From Bacillota bacterium (lineage in GTDB: Bacteria > Bacillota > Clostridia > DSM-8532), in assembly GCA_023411795.1 (NCBI GenBank), contig JAEYOK010000028.1, positions 30,652 to 94,651 on the forward strand: DNA of 64,000 nucleotides, given 5' to 3'. Position 1 is the first letter of the stretch, and each line of letters opens with the position of its first letter. Shown here piece after piece: positions 26,959 through 34,802 of the stretch. The translations under genes and the position numbers were made by a program. Below the pieces are notes generated by a model. It was not told where the DNA came from, made no database searches, and was given only the letters and a program-made list of their open reading frames with translations.

Positions 26959-27918
26959 TCAAATGAACATATCGTTGTCATCCTTGAGCTGCTTATTATC
27001 CTTGATATACTGTGCAAGAAGAAGTGCGGCCAGCACAAAGACAATTGAAAATACAGGCAATTGAACCGTACTTTCTGCTACCGACAGCTTATTAATGAAG
27101 ACAAGCTGTAAAAGGTTTAATCCTATATTGGAGAGCACTGTTATATAAAGAGCCAGCCCACACATGCGGGAAAGCTTTTGGGCGCTAACTACAGCCTGAT
27201 CGGAATAGCGGTCAGCCGAAAGCTCCCTAAGAAGGTTTTGTCCGTTAATCACTACCGGTATAATCAGCGTATTAGGAATAGCGTCAACAAGATATTTAAG
27301 AACTAGAAAAATATAGCTATAGCCAAGACGGTGCTCATTTCCTTTGTTACCGGCTTGAAGCTGCTTAAAGGAATCCAGCAGATTACTGAATTGGGCTCCG
27401 AAAACAATAATTACAATAAAAATGTTTACTAAATAAAGCAACACCGTAAGGTATTTTTGAAGCTTCAAGGTATCGGCAGAATAAAATAACCGCAGAATCC
27501 GAAACAAAGCATATCCGACTATAACAGAATAAACTATTCCTCCTAGTAATGTTTTGTGACCTAATGAGCTTCCCATATATTTGCCGAGTAGACCGGGGTT
27601 AATCATAAAATAAATCACCAAAAAGAGTACAACGCTTAACACTGCCAATAGAGCATCCTCGGCGTACAACTTACGCTTTTTCTGAAGCAAAATCAAAGCT
27701 AATGTCGGTATGAGGCATAAAGAAGCGTAAATAATAATGGATATGGCATTTCCGAGTCTGCCTGAAAGAGAGAGTAACCGCAATAGAATACCAATCTGTT
27801 CAAATGGAAACGCTATAATTGTGGTAAATACCTGTGGAAGTGCTTCCCGGGCAAGATATAACGACATGCAGAGGATTGCTTCACAGCCAAGAAAGATATA
27901 TAATGACTTATGTTTCAT
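26959..27918 (-). CDS. multi-span membrane protein, DUF2975-like C-terminal half
   Basis: The 319-residue protein has about eight hydrophobic helices. The C-terminal four (with LLRELSADRYSDQAVVSAQKLSRMCGLALYITVL and ending in LLAQYIKDNKQLKDDNDMFI) look like DUF2975. The family is unknown in function and typically cotranscribed with an XRE regulator. The N-terminal half is an additional membrane region that I cannot assign. GGAGG precedes the ATG. Confidence 0.65.
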   Translation of the reverse strand: MKHKSLYIFLGCEAILCMSLYLAREALPQVFTTIIAFPFEQIGILLRLLSLSGRLGNAISIIIYASLCLIPTLALILLQKKRKLYAEDALLAVLSVVLFLVIYFMINPGLLGKYMGSSLGHKTLLGGIVYSVIVGYALFRILRLFYSADTLKLQKYLTVLLYLVNIFIVIIVFGAQFSNLLDSFKQLQAGNKGNEHRLGYSYIFLVLKYLVDAIPNTLIIPVVINGQNLLRELSADRYSDQAVVSAQKLSRMCGLALYITVLSNIGLNLLQLVFINKLSVAESTVQLPVFSIVFVLAALLLAQYIKDNKQLKDDNDMFI

Positions 27919-27938
27919 ACTTCCTCCAAATTATTGTA

Positions 27939-27985
27939 AAACGATAATTATAGTTTCATTATACTTCTAAATTATCGTTTGTCAA
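27939..27985 (-). promoter_or_regulatory. promoter with inverted-repeat operator for the DUF2975-like/HTH operon
   Basis: On the minus strand TTGACA (27980-27985) and TATAAT (27958-27963) are 16 bp apart. An 11-bp inverted repeat AAACGATAATT (27939-27949) / AATTATCGTTT (27970-27980) flanks the -10 element, with one arm inside the spacer. The arms are 31 bp centre to centre, about three helical turns, as expected for a dimeric repressor operator. Confidence 0.65.
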
Positions 27986-27995
27986 TAATTTTAAT

Positions 27996-28012
27996 CAAAG
28001 AAATTAATAAAG
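27996..28012 (+). repeat. left copy of 17-bp direct repeat flanking the IS30 element
   Basis: CAAAGAAATTAATAAAG occurs here and exactly again at 29260-29276, outside both ends of the transposase-bearing segment. It is best read as a long target-site duplication. Confidence 0.7.
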
Positions 28013-28113
28013 AACGTTGTAAAATTAAATGCCGTAAGATAATAGAATAGAAGACTCATGGTAATCCAATGTATAATGTTTAACGACGAAGAAAAACATT
28101 GCAAAGGAGAACC

Positions 28114-28128
28114 ATGAGTCACAAATGA
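28114..28128 (+). promoter_or_regulatory. four-codon leader ORF overlapping the transposase start
   Basis: AAAGGAG (28103-28109) is followed by ATGAGTCACAAATGA, which encodes MSHK. The TGA overlaps the transposase ATG as ATGA. The spacing suits the leader start (4 bases) better than the transposase start (15 bases). Confidence 0.45.
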
Positions 28129-29171
28129 ATAATAACACAGAATTACGGAAGAACAAACACCTAAATGAGAGAGAAAGATTTGCCATAGAACTGTACCTTC
28201 AAGAAAAGTATTCAGTACTGGAAATATCAAAGAGATTAGGTAGACATAAAAGGACAATAGAAAGAGAAATAGCCAAAGGTACTGTATATCTTAAAAACAG
28301 TGATTTAACGTATAGGAAGGCATATTGCGCAGATGCGGCACAGCGTAAATATGTAGAAAACGGAAAGAACAAAGGACCTCAGTTAAAGATTGGAAATGAC
28401 CACAAATTTGTAAGATATATAGAGGGAAAGATAATTAATGAGAAGTATTCTCCTGATGCTGTTCTCGGTCAAATTAAAATAAAGGGACTTCAGTTTAAGT
28501 CAAGCATCTGTACCAAGACACTGTATAACTACATTGACCGTGGCGATGTGTTTTTAAAACTAACTAACAAAGATCTTCCTGTAAAAAAGGACGGCAAGAA
28601 ACGTATATATCAAAAAGTTAGGAAGAGAGTATCACTCAAAAACCTTAAGGGATGTAGCATAGAGGAAAGACCTCAAGAGGTTGACGACAGATTGGAATAT
28701 GGACACTGGGAGATGGATTGTGTAGTTGGTAAAAAGGAAAGCCATTCGGTATTACTGGTATTGAGCGAACGAAAAACAAGGGAAGAAATAATTTTTAAAA
28801 TGCCTAACAAAACTCAAGATTCAGTAATCGATGTAATAGATGGACTTGAATTTAGGTATAAGAGGCGATTTAAGGAGAAGTTTAAAACAATAACGGTTGA
28901 TAATGGCACTGAATTTTTGGATTTTAAAAGAATTGAAAAATCTAAAATAGAGCCTGATATAAACAGGACAAAGATTTATTACGCTCATCCCTTTAGCTCC
29001 TGGGAGAGAGGTACAAACGAGAATATAAACAAGCTGATTAGAAGGTTTATACCAAAAGGAACTGATATATCCAAAGTAAGTAAAGCTAAGATAAAAAACA
29101 TAGAAAGATGGATTAATGAATATCCGAGAAGAATGTTCGGTTACAAGTCAGCCAAAGAAATAGCTGCATGA
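28125..29171 (+). CDS. IS30-family transposase
   Basis: The N-terminal HTH is typical of the family (HLNERERFAIELYLQEKYSVLEISKRLGRHKRTIEREI). The catalytic DDE triad is visible as GHWEMDCVVG, ITVDNGTEF and WERGTNENINKLIRRFIPKG. The frame is intact at 348 residues, so it may be active. Its ATG overlaps the stop of a 4-codon upstream ORF (28114-28128) that carries the only good ribosome binding site. Translation of the transposase may therefore depend on reinitiation. Confidence 0.93.
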   Translation: MNNNTELRKNKHLNERERFAIELYLQEKYSVLEISKRLGRHKRTIEREIAKGTVYLKNSDLTYRKAYCADAAQRKYVENGKNKGPQLKIGNDHKFVRYIEGKIINEKYSPDAVLGQIKIKGLQFKSSICTKTLYNYIDRGDVFLKLTNKDLPVKKDGKKRIYQKVRKRVSLKNLKGCSIEERPQEVDDRLEYGHWEMDCVVGKKESHSVLLVLSERKTREEIIFKMPNKTQDSVIDVIDGLEFRYKRRFKEKFKTITVDNGTEFLDFKRIEKSKIEPDINRTKIYYAHPFSSWERGTNENINKLIRRFIPKGTDISKVSKAKIKNIERWINEYPRRMFGYKSAKEIAA

Positions 29172-29259
29172 ATATTGAGGCCCTCGATATCAAAAAAGTC
29201 TTTCTTAACAAATAATGGATTACCATAATTATACACGGCATTTAATATTGCAATCTATA

Positions 29260-29276
29260 CAAAGAAATTAATAAAG
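29260..29276 (+). repeat. right copy of 17-bp direct repeat flanking the IS30 element
   Basis: This is an exact copy of the 17 bp at 27996-28012 and lies immediately before the rplS promoter. Confidence 0.7.
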
Positions 29277-29285
29277 TAAAGGCTG

Positions 29286-29314
29286 TTTACATTTACATAC
29301 CCTCATGTTATAAT
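29286..29314 (+). promoter_or_regulatory. rplS promoter
   Basis: TTTACA (29286-29291) and TATAAT (29309-29314) are 17 bp apart. The promoter starts 9 bp after the IS flanking repeat and so was left intact by the insertion. Confidence 0.75.
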
Positions 29315-29330
29315 ATTACGGCGTGAGTAA

Positions 29331-29389
29331 AGAGCGGTCCGCTACCTGCATTATTCCTTTTAAATATACGGAACAGATAAGAACGCTCT
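29331..29389 (+). ncRNA. candidate L19 leader (ribosomal protein autoregulatory structure)
   Basis: AGAGCG (29331-29336) pairs with CGCTCT (29384-29389), and an inner ATTCC/GGAAC pairing closes a smaller stem. The structure ends just before the rplS ribosome binding site TTAGGAGG. L19 leaders are known upstream of rplS in Firmicutes. I assign this from position and the stems I can see, not from a covariance match. Confidence 0.45.
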
Positions 29390-29409
29390 ATGATTAGGAG
29401 GAAAATACA

Positions 29410-29766
29410 ATGGATATCATTCGTGCACTTGAACAAGAAGGCATGAAGCAAAACCTTCCAAACCTTAAAGTCGGTGACTATGTAAAGGTAAACGTGAAGG
29501 TAAAAGAAGGAACCCGTGAGAGAATTCAAGCTTTTGAAGGAACCATCATAGCCATGCATGGCGGCAGTATCAGAAAGACTGTTACTGTTAGAAGGCTTTC
29601 CTTTGGTATAGGCGTTGAGAGAGTTTTCCCGGTTCATTCTCCTAAGGTTGACTCGTTTGAGATTATCAGAAGAGGTAAGATAAGAAGAGCAAAACTCTAT
29701 TATCTGCGTGACCGTGTTGGTAAGAGAGCAAGAGTCAAAGAGGATATCGGAGCTTCCAAAGATTAA
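29410..29766 (+). CDS. rplS: 50S ribosomal protein L19
   Basis: The sequence MDIIRALEQEGMKQNLPNLKVGDYVKV with REGTRERIQ-type and FGIGVERVFPVHSP blocks identifies L19. The 118-residue length is standard. It contacts the 30S-50S interface. It normally closes the rpsP-khpA-rimM-trmD-rplS operon. Here it has its own promoter, leader and terminator, and is 5 kb away from khpA. Confidence 0.97.
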   Translation: MDIIRALEQEGMKQNLPNLKVGDYVKVNVKVKEGTRERIQAFEGTIIAMHGGSIRKTVTVRRLSFGIGVERVFPVHSPKVDSFEIIRRGKIRRAKLYYLRDRVGKRARVKEDIGASKD

Positions 29767-29778
29767 TAGCATGAACAG

Positions 29779-29810
29779 AAGAGGACTTTATGAGTCCTCT
29801 TTTTGTTTTA
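29779..29810 (+). terminator. rplS terminator
   Basis: AAGAGGACT (29779-29787) pairs with AGTCCTCTT (29793-29801), followed by a T-rich tail. Confidence 0.85.
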
Positions 29811-29834
29811 TAGATTAATGTTAAGAGCATGATT

Positions 29835-30690
29835 TCATGGAAGGCAGACTTTCTCTGTATGAGAGAGTTGATAGTATTCGTTTATTTCTTCGTTAAGTTT
29901 GGCAATATCAGGACCGAAGCCGCAGGTTATCCCAAATAGTTTATACCCGTCGGAGCCAAAGGCGAATGAACCCTTTTTATTATCCCACCATGTGTCTACA
30001 CTCAGTCTTGACCCTGGGATGGATTTCCATTCTCCGGAGTCATATTCTCGGATATAAATATTTCTATATTCAAATGACCTGAGTTGATTGCTGTAGCTGT
30101 ACCAGTAGTTTTCCATGAACTGAGACATTCCGCCGGTGAAGAAGGAGCTTGAAAGGCCTGTGTCAAAGCAGCTGATCTTTGTCCACTTGCTTTTTTCAAT
30201 ATCTTCAATCCATTGCTCCACAAAGGTGTGGCCTGTCTTCGCATCATCATAGCAGTTCAGATACATACGATACCATTTGCCGGCTTTCCACTCATATCCG
30301 GCTATGTAGTTTGTGCCTTCTCCCTCGCCACCAAATGCATTTGTATGATTTGATTCGGGATAAACGCATTGGGCCCTGAGTATTGTGTCATTCTGGTTTT
30401 CATCCAAATAATGAATCTCCCAAAATGACATGATTGCCATCTTACCGTCATGGGTGTTCTGAAGACCGGCATAGGCGCCGCCTTTATTCGTCACCTGATA
30501 TTGCTTTGAAAGTTAGACGGTATCCATTTCCCAGTTGCAGAGGGCCCAATAAGTACACATGGCATCATAGTCTGCTTTAAAATCAATAAGAAAACCAGAG
30601 TACTTACCGCTTGTTCCGGTAAGGTCAGGATCGGAGTAGATATTATGAGCCATTCCCTTCTCCGGATTGCTTTTCAGCAAATATTTTATT
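29835..30690 (-). pseudogene. broken DUF3472-like protein gene
   Basis: The minus-strand frame from 30494 to 29835 encodes 219 residues resembling DUF3472 (for example GGAYAGLQNTHDGKMAIMSFWEI, AGYEWKAGKWYRMYL, KSIPGSRLSVDTWWDN). Directly upstream in the same frame, after an in-frame TAA at about 30516, more of the family continues (NPEKGMAHNIYSDPDL, ADYDAMCTYWALCNWEMD). That part has another stop before any signal peptide. So the gene has at least one nonsense change and has lost its 5' end. Related intact proteins are secreted and of unknown function. A GTG at 30494 could still start a fragment, but no ribosome binding site supports it. Confidence 0.7.
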
Positions 30691-30787
30691 CATACGACAC
30701 AAAGTAAGACAAATGTCGGCTATTGTTTGATGTAATTTTAGGTTACAATAGATATATGGCATAAATAGATATATGGAGTGATATAGT

Positions 30788-31648
30788 TTGATAATTCAAT
30801 GGTTTCCGGGGCATATGGCTAAAACAAGACGTATTATGACCGAGCATTTGAAGCTGGTGGATGTTGTTATAGAATTACTGGATGCCCGTATTCCCCAGTC
30901 GAGTAGAAACCCGGAGATAGATTCAATTCTAAATACAAAACCCAGAGTAATTGCTTTAAATAAGAGTGATTTGTCGGACCCTGTCCATAATAATGGGTGG
31001 AGAGAGTATTTTGCAAAACAAGGTGTTAGTGTTATTTATACAAATGCTATTACGGGCATGGGGTTAGGTGAGTTAAAAGGTAAGCTTAAGCAGTTGACTC
31101 AAAAAAAGCTTGAGTCAGCGCAGGCCAGAGGTAGAATGCAAAGACCGATAAAAACCATGGTCGTGGGTATTCCTAATGTGGGAAAGTCGGCATTTATAAA
31201 TAAAATGGCTGGGAAAGCCTCGGCTATTACCGGGGACAGGCCGGGTGTCACAAGGTCTGAGCAATGGGTTCGTGTTAACCCTGAGATTATGCTTATGGAT
31301 ACCCCGGGAATTCTTTGGCCTAAGTTTGAGGACAAACTCACAGGCCTGAATCTTGCATTCACAGGAGCCATAAAAGACGAAATAATGGACACAACCGAGC
31401 TTGCGGCAAAGCTTATGGAGACATTGGTAACCGCTTATCCGGAAAGGATAAAAGAGCGCTATAAGCTGGAAGAAGTACAAGGTAAGGACGGTTTTACTCT
31501 CTTGGAAGATGCCGGAAGAAAGCGCGGTTGCCTGGTTTCGGGAGGAGAAGTGGATCTCAACAGAATTGCTTTAATTGTTCTTGACGAGTTCAGGGGTGGA
31601 AGGATAGGTAAAATAACATTAGAGCTTCCTCCAAAGGAGGTTTTATAA
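30788..31648 (+). CDS. rbgA: ribosome biogenesis GTPase RbgA (YlqF)
   Basis: This is a circularly permuted GTPase. G4 NKSD comes first (about residue 57), then G1 GIPNVGKSAFINKMAGK and G3 DTPGILWPK. It begins IQWFPGHMAKTRR, which is diagnostic. RbgA is needed for late 50S assembly. The TTG start at 30788 follows GGAGTG. It forms an operon with rnhB and the genes below, as in other Firmicutes where rplS-rbgA-rnhB are adjacent. Confidence 0.95.
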   Translation: MIIQWFPGHMAKTRRIMTEHLKLVDVVIELLDARIPQSSRNPEIDSILNTKPRVIALNKSDLSDPVHNNGWREYFAKQGVSVIYTNAITGMGLGELKGKLKQLTQKKLESAQARGRMQRPIKTMVVGIPNVGKSAFINKMAGKASAITGDRPGVTRSEQWVRVNPEIMLMDTPGILWPKFEDKLTGLNLAFTGAIKDEIMDTTELAAKLMETLVTAYPERIKERYKLEEVQGKDGFTLLEDAGRKRGCLVSGGEVDLNRIALIVLDEFRGGRIGKITLELPPKEVL

Positions 31649-31649
31649 G

Positions 31650-32414
31650 GTGAAGAAACTAACTCTAAAGAGCCTTAAAGAACAAGCTGACACAATGGCT
31701 ATAGAAGATGCTTTCAAATGGCTTATTTCACTTTCTGAAGAATATGGAGAGTCGGTTAAGAATCTTGCCGATAAATATTATAAGAGAATGGAAGCAATTC
31801 GAAAGGAAGAAGATAGACTTCTCAGAATGTCATCAATGGAGCTTGAGGCATATGAAAATGGCTATTCCTTTGTGGGCGGAATTGATGAAGCGGGGAGAGG
31901 GCCTCTGGCCGGACCTGTTGTGGCCGCTTGTGCCATACTTCCGCCTGGAGTACTAATACATAAGCTTAATGATTCAAAGAAACTATCTGCGGCTGTCAGG
32001 GATGAACTGTATTTGCAGATAAAAGAGAAAGCTGTTTCATACGGCATAGGAATTGTTGAAAACCATATTATAGATGAAATAAATATCTATGAAGCGACAA
32101 AAAAAGCTATGGAGCTTGCCGTCAATTGTATGAAAGTCCGACCTGATTTTCTGATTATTGATGCGGTTAGGCTGAAACTCAATATTCCTCAAACGGCTGT
32201 TCCAAAGGCGGACCAAAATTCGGTTTCAGTTGCGGCTGCTTCTATTTTGGCCAAAGTAACAAGGGACAGGATTATGGAAAAATACGAAAATATGTACCCC
32301 GGCTACGGATTTGCTAAGCATAAAGGATATGGTACGCAAGAACACATAATAGCTATAAGGGAGAAGGGCCTTAGCCCAATTCACCGGACAAGCTTTACAG
32401 AAAATTTTGTGTAA
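31650..32414 (+). CDS. rnhB: ribonuclease HII
   Basis: The family motif GGIDEAGRGPLAGPVVAA (about residue 75) carries the first catalytic Asp-Glu pair, and DFLIIDAVRL the next Asp. SVAAASILAKVTRDRIM completes the signature. The 70-residue N-terminal helical extension is the type seen in Bacillus and clostridial RNase HII. The GTG start lies 1 bp after the rbgA stop and behind AAAGGAGG. It removes ribonucleotides and RNA primers from DNA. Confidence 0.95.
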   Translation: MKKLTLKSLKEQADTMAIEDAFKWLISLSEEYGESVKNLADKYYKRMEAIRKEEDRLLRMSSMELEAYENGYSFVGGIDEAGRGPLAGPVVAACAILPPGVLIHKLNDSKKLSAAVRDELYLQIKEKAVSYGIGIVENHIIDEINIYEATKKAMELAVNCMKVRPDFLIIDAVRLKLNIPQTAVPKADQNSVSVAAASILAKVTRDRIMEKYENMYPGYGFAKHKGYGTQEHIIAIREKGLSPIHRTSFTENFV

Positions 32415-32429
32415 ACTGCAGGTGGTTTT

Positions 32430-34055
32430 ATGAATACATCAAATGTAAACCAGGCGGTGTCCCAACAAATCTTTCAAATTTTATCCAAGCCTCAGAATGA
32501 GACTTTGGCTCAGAATGAGACTTTGGCTCAGAATGAGACTTTGTCTTCTACGGAGAATTTGGTTTCTTTGGAGGGTTTAAGTGCGGGTGACATTTTAAAG
32601 GGGAGAGTCCAATCCCTAGACAATGGTCTGCTTCTAATACAGCTGCTGGATGGATCATCTTTTACTGCAAGTGCTCCCGAAGGGTTTACGGCTAATTTGG
32701 GTGATCCCATCACTCTGATGATAGGTGAGAAGCAAAACCATCAAATCACCGCTAAAATAATTAATAACACTCAGGTAAATAACAAAACTAACGACAATAT
32801 ACGAAGCAATCTGGAATCCTTAGGTGTATTTAACCCGGATAATATGGTATCAAAAGTGTTGGACTTTTTAAAGGCCGAGCCGGGCACACCTTTGGATAAA
32901 GCTGCTTTTTTTGTTGCTAACAATCTTTCTGCAGACTCGGAGTTGGGTGGGATAATTCAAAAAATATCAGAACATGAATTTAGCCTCCACGAAAATCTAA
33001 ACAGTTTAAAAAACGGTATTATGGACTCTTTGAGCAAGATGAATACCAATCAAAGTTCGTCGTTGTTAAAACCTCTGCTATTGAGCCAAACTATGGAAGA
33101 GCTTACTGTCAATCTAAAAAATGATTTTCAGAATGTGCCCATAAGGCTTATGGAGTCAATATCTCAGAAGGTTAGCGAACTTTTGACCAAAACACTTATG
33201 GAAGAGATTTCTGGGCAGGAAGGCGCCAATGTTGCAGCCTCAATAACCAAAGAGGCTTTTGAGGCAATTATTAATAGTTCTCAGTCAGAAATCAATTCAA
33301 ATACAGAAGAGCTCAAAGGACTGCTTAATCCGCAAGAAACAGAGAGATTACTAAAAGCGGTAAATAAAGCCCTTGAAGATTTTCATATAAAAGCAGATGA
33401 ATTACAAAAAGGTGAGAAAGAGGATACATCAAAGGAGATCAGGGATATTATTGAAAGACTGTTTGACAAAGCTTCTATTAAGGCAGATAACGGTTCAATT
33501 GAAGACTTGGATGTAAAAGAGAAGTCAAAGGCATTAAAGGAAATAATGGAATTTGCTCAAAAAGCTTTGAAAAGTATGGATAATAACGCCAGAGAATCGA
33601 GCCTGCCTGCTTTTAAAGAAGTAAATAATGCTTTTAAATTCTTCAATCAAGTTACCAGCTATGATTCCATATTCCAGCTACCTTTGAAGATCAACAGAGA
33701 GGACACCACCGGTGAACTTTATATCATGAAGCGTAAAAATGGCCGAAAGAAAATGGATACTGAAAACTTCACACTGTTTTTATCCCTAAAAACCAGTAGC
33801 CTGGGACTTGTGGAATCTTTCCTGAATGCTACCAAAAAGCGCATCACCATAAGCTTCAGAGTGGAAGACGAAGGTTTGGTGAAGCTGGTCAAGGATAATT
33901 ACAAAGTCCTGTATGATGGACTCCTGGAAAAAGGCTTCACCCTCGTCGAGATGAAATGCAGATTATTAGAAAATGAAAGAATAAATCCTTTTAATGCCGA
34001 TACCAAGGCAAAGGAGCTTCTGGGTATTGAAACAAGGGTGGATCTTAGAATCTAA
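32430..34055 (+). CDS. FliK/YlqG-like protein (flagellar hook-length control-like C-terminus)
   Basis: The 541-residue protein has a glutamine/serine-rich N-terminal part, starting with three copies of QNETLx at residues 22-39, and an extended helical middle. A C-terminal region of about 110 residues (KINREDTTGELYIMKRKNG, SLGLVESFLNATKKRITISFRVE) is consistent with a FliK-type Flg_hook domain. It sits between rnhB and a FlhB C-terminal-like gene, the same position as ylqG in Bacillus. No other flagellar gene occurs in the window, so its job may be unrelated to flagella. The family assignment rests mainly on context. Confidence 0.6.
   Translation: MNTSNVNQAVSQQIFQILSKPQNETLAQNETLAQNETLSSTENLVSLEGLSAGDILKGRVQSLDNGLLLIQLLDGSSFTASAPEGFTANLGDPITLMIGEKQNHQITAKIINNTQVNNKTNDNIRSNLESLGVFNPDNMVSKVLDFLKAEPGTPLDKAAFFVANNLSADSELGGIIQKISEHEFSLHENLNSLKNGIMDSLSKMNTNQSSSLLKPLLLSQTMEELTVNLKNDFQNVPIRLMESISQKVSELLTKTLMEEISGQEGANVAASITKEAFEAIINSSQSEINSNTEELKGLLNPQETERLLKAVNKALEDFHIKADELQKGEKEDTSKEIRDIIERLFDKASIKADNGSIEDLDVKEKSKALKEIMEFAQKALKSMDNNARESSLPAFKEVNNAFKFFNQVTSYDSIFQLPLKINREDTTGELYIMKRKNGRKKMDTENFTLFLSLKTSSLGLVESFLNATKKRITISFRVEDEGLVKLVKDNYKVLYDGLLEKGFTLVEMKCRLLENERINPFNADTKAKELLGIETRVDLRI
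32493..32546 (+). repeat. three 18-bp tandem repeats (QNETLx)
   Basis: CAGAATGAGACTTTGGCT is repeated at 32493, 32511 and 32529; the last copy differs by one base. The unit is a multiple of three, so copy-number change alters protein length but not frame. Confidence 0.9.
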
Positions 34056-34067
34056 AGAGGTAGTTTA

Positions 34068-34388
34068 ATGGCATCTAAACAGAACGAGACTAACAAGATA
34101 AAGAAGGCTTCGGCACTGAGCTATTCCCCGGGAGAAGATAAAGCTCCAAAAATAATAGCATCGGGAAAGGGCGAAATAGCGCAAAAAATTATTGAAAAAG
34201 CTAAGGAAGCAAACATTCCGGTCTATGAAGATTCTCATCTGGCCGAAGCTTTATCCCATATCTCGATAGGTGAAGAAATACCTGCTGAGCTATATGAAGT
34301 TGTAGCCGAGGTTTTATCATTCATTAGCAGGTTGGATGAGAACTATGGTATGAGTAAGAAGCTTAAGAGTCATCGGTTTGAAAAATAG
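34068..34388 (+). CDS. FlhB C-terminal domain-like protein (FlhX/YlqH type)
   Basis: The 106-residue protein corresponds to the cytoplasmic C-terminal domain of FlhB/EscU without the membrane part. It has ALSYSPGEDKAPKIIASGKGEIAQKIIEKAKEANIPVYED and LAEALSHISIGEEIPAELYEVVAEVL. The NPTH autocleavage motif of true FlhB is replaced by LSYSPG, so it is not self-cleaving. It is 12 bp after the FliK-like gene, as ylqH follows ylqG. Confidence 0.85.
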   Translation: MASKQNETNKIKKASALSYSPGEDKAPKIIASGKGEIAQKIIEKAKEANIPVYEDSHLAEALSHISIGEEIPAELYEVVAEVLSFISRLDENYGMSKKLKSHRFEK

Positions 34389-34433
34389 GAATAGTCTTGT
34401 GGCTTAAGAAATACATATCCTTGGAGGATTCTT

Positions 34434-34793
34434 ATGAATAACCGCACTTACGGCACCATAGGTGAAGATGCAGCCGTGGCATACCTGAATAAACACGGAT
34501 TTAAAATTCTTAACCGAAATTATCGTGTCGGAAGAATGGGTGAATTAGACATTATAGGAATGACCAACGGGACCCTGTGCTTTGTCGAGGTTAAGACCAG
34601 AAGTAATAATATGTTTGGTACTCCGGCCCAGGCTGTATCGGTAAAGAAACAGGCCACTATTGTTAAACTGGCTCAAATATATATGCAAAATCACCGATAC
34701 GATGATATCCCTGTCAGATTTGATGTTATTGAGCTTATGATGGACAGAACGGGTATGATTCAGGATATACAACACATACAGAACGCATTCTAG
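34434..34793 (+). CDS. YraN family protein (UPF0102)
   Basis: The 119-residue protein shows GTIGEDAAVAYLNKHGFKILNRNYR, GELDIIG and LCFVEVKTRS, the PD-(D/E)XK-like core of the YraN family. These are predicted nucleases of the Holliday-junction-resolvase fold with no proven role. TTGGAGG precedes the ATG. It often follows rnhB, as here. Confidence 0.93.
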   Translation: MNNRTYGTIGEDAAVAYLNKHGFKILNRNYRVGRMGELDIIGMTNGTLCFVEVKTRSNNMFGTPAQAVSVKKQATIVKLAQIYMQNHRYDDIPVRFDVIELMMDRTGMIQDIQHIQNAF

Positions 34794-34802
34794 GAGGTTT
34801 AT

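Larger units (their letters stand above)
28013..29259 (+). mobile_element. IS30-family insertion sequence
   Basis: The element holds one transposase gene. Its ends carry imperfect inverted repeats: TTG(T)AA(A)ATTAAATGCCGT starting at 28017, and the complement of the same motif ending at 29253. A second shared block (GGTAATCCA on each side) lies further inside. Exact 17-bp direct repeats flank it. The outermost 4-6 bases on each side do not match, so the exact borders are uncertain by a few bases. It lies 9 bp upstream of the rplS promoter. Confidence 0.8.
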
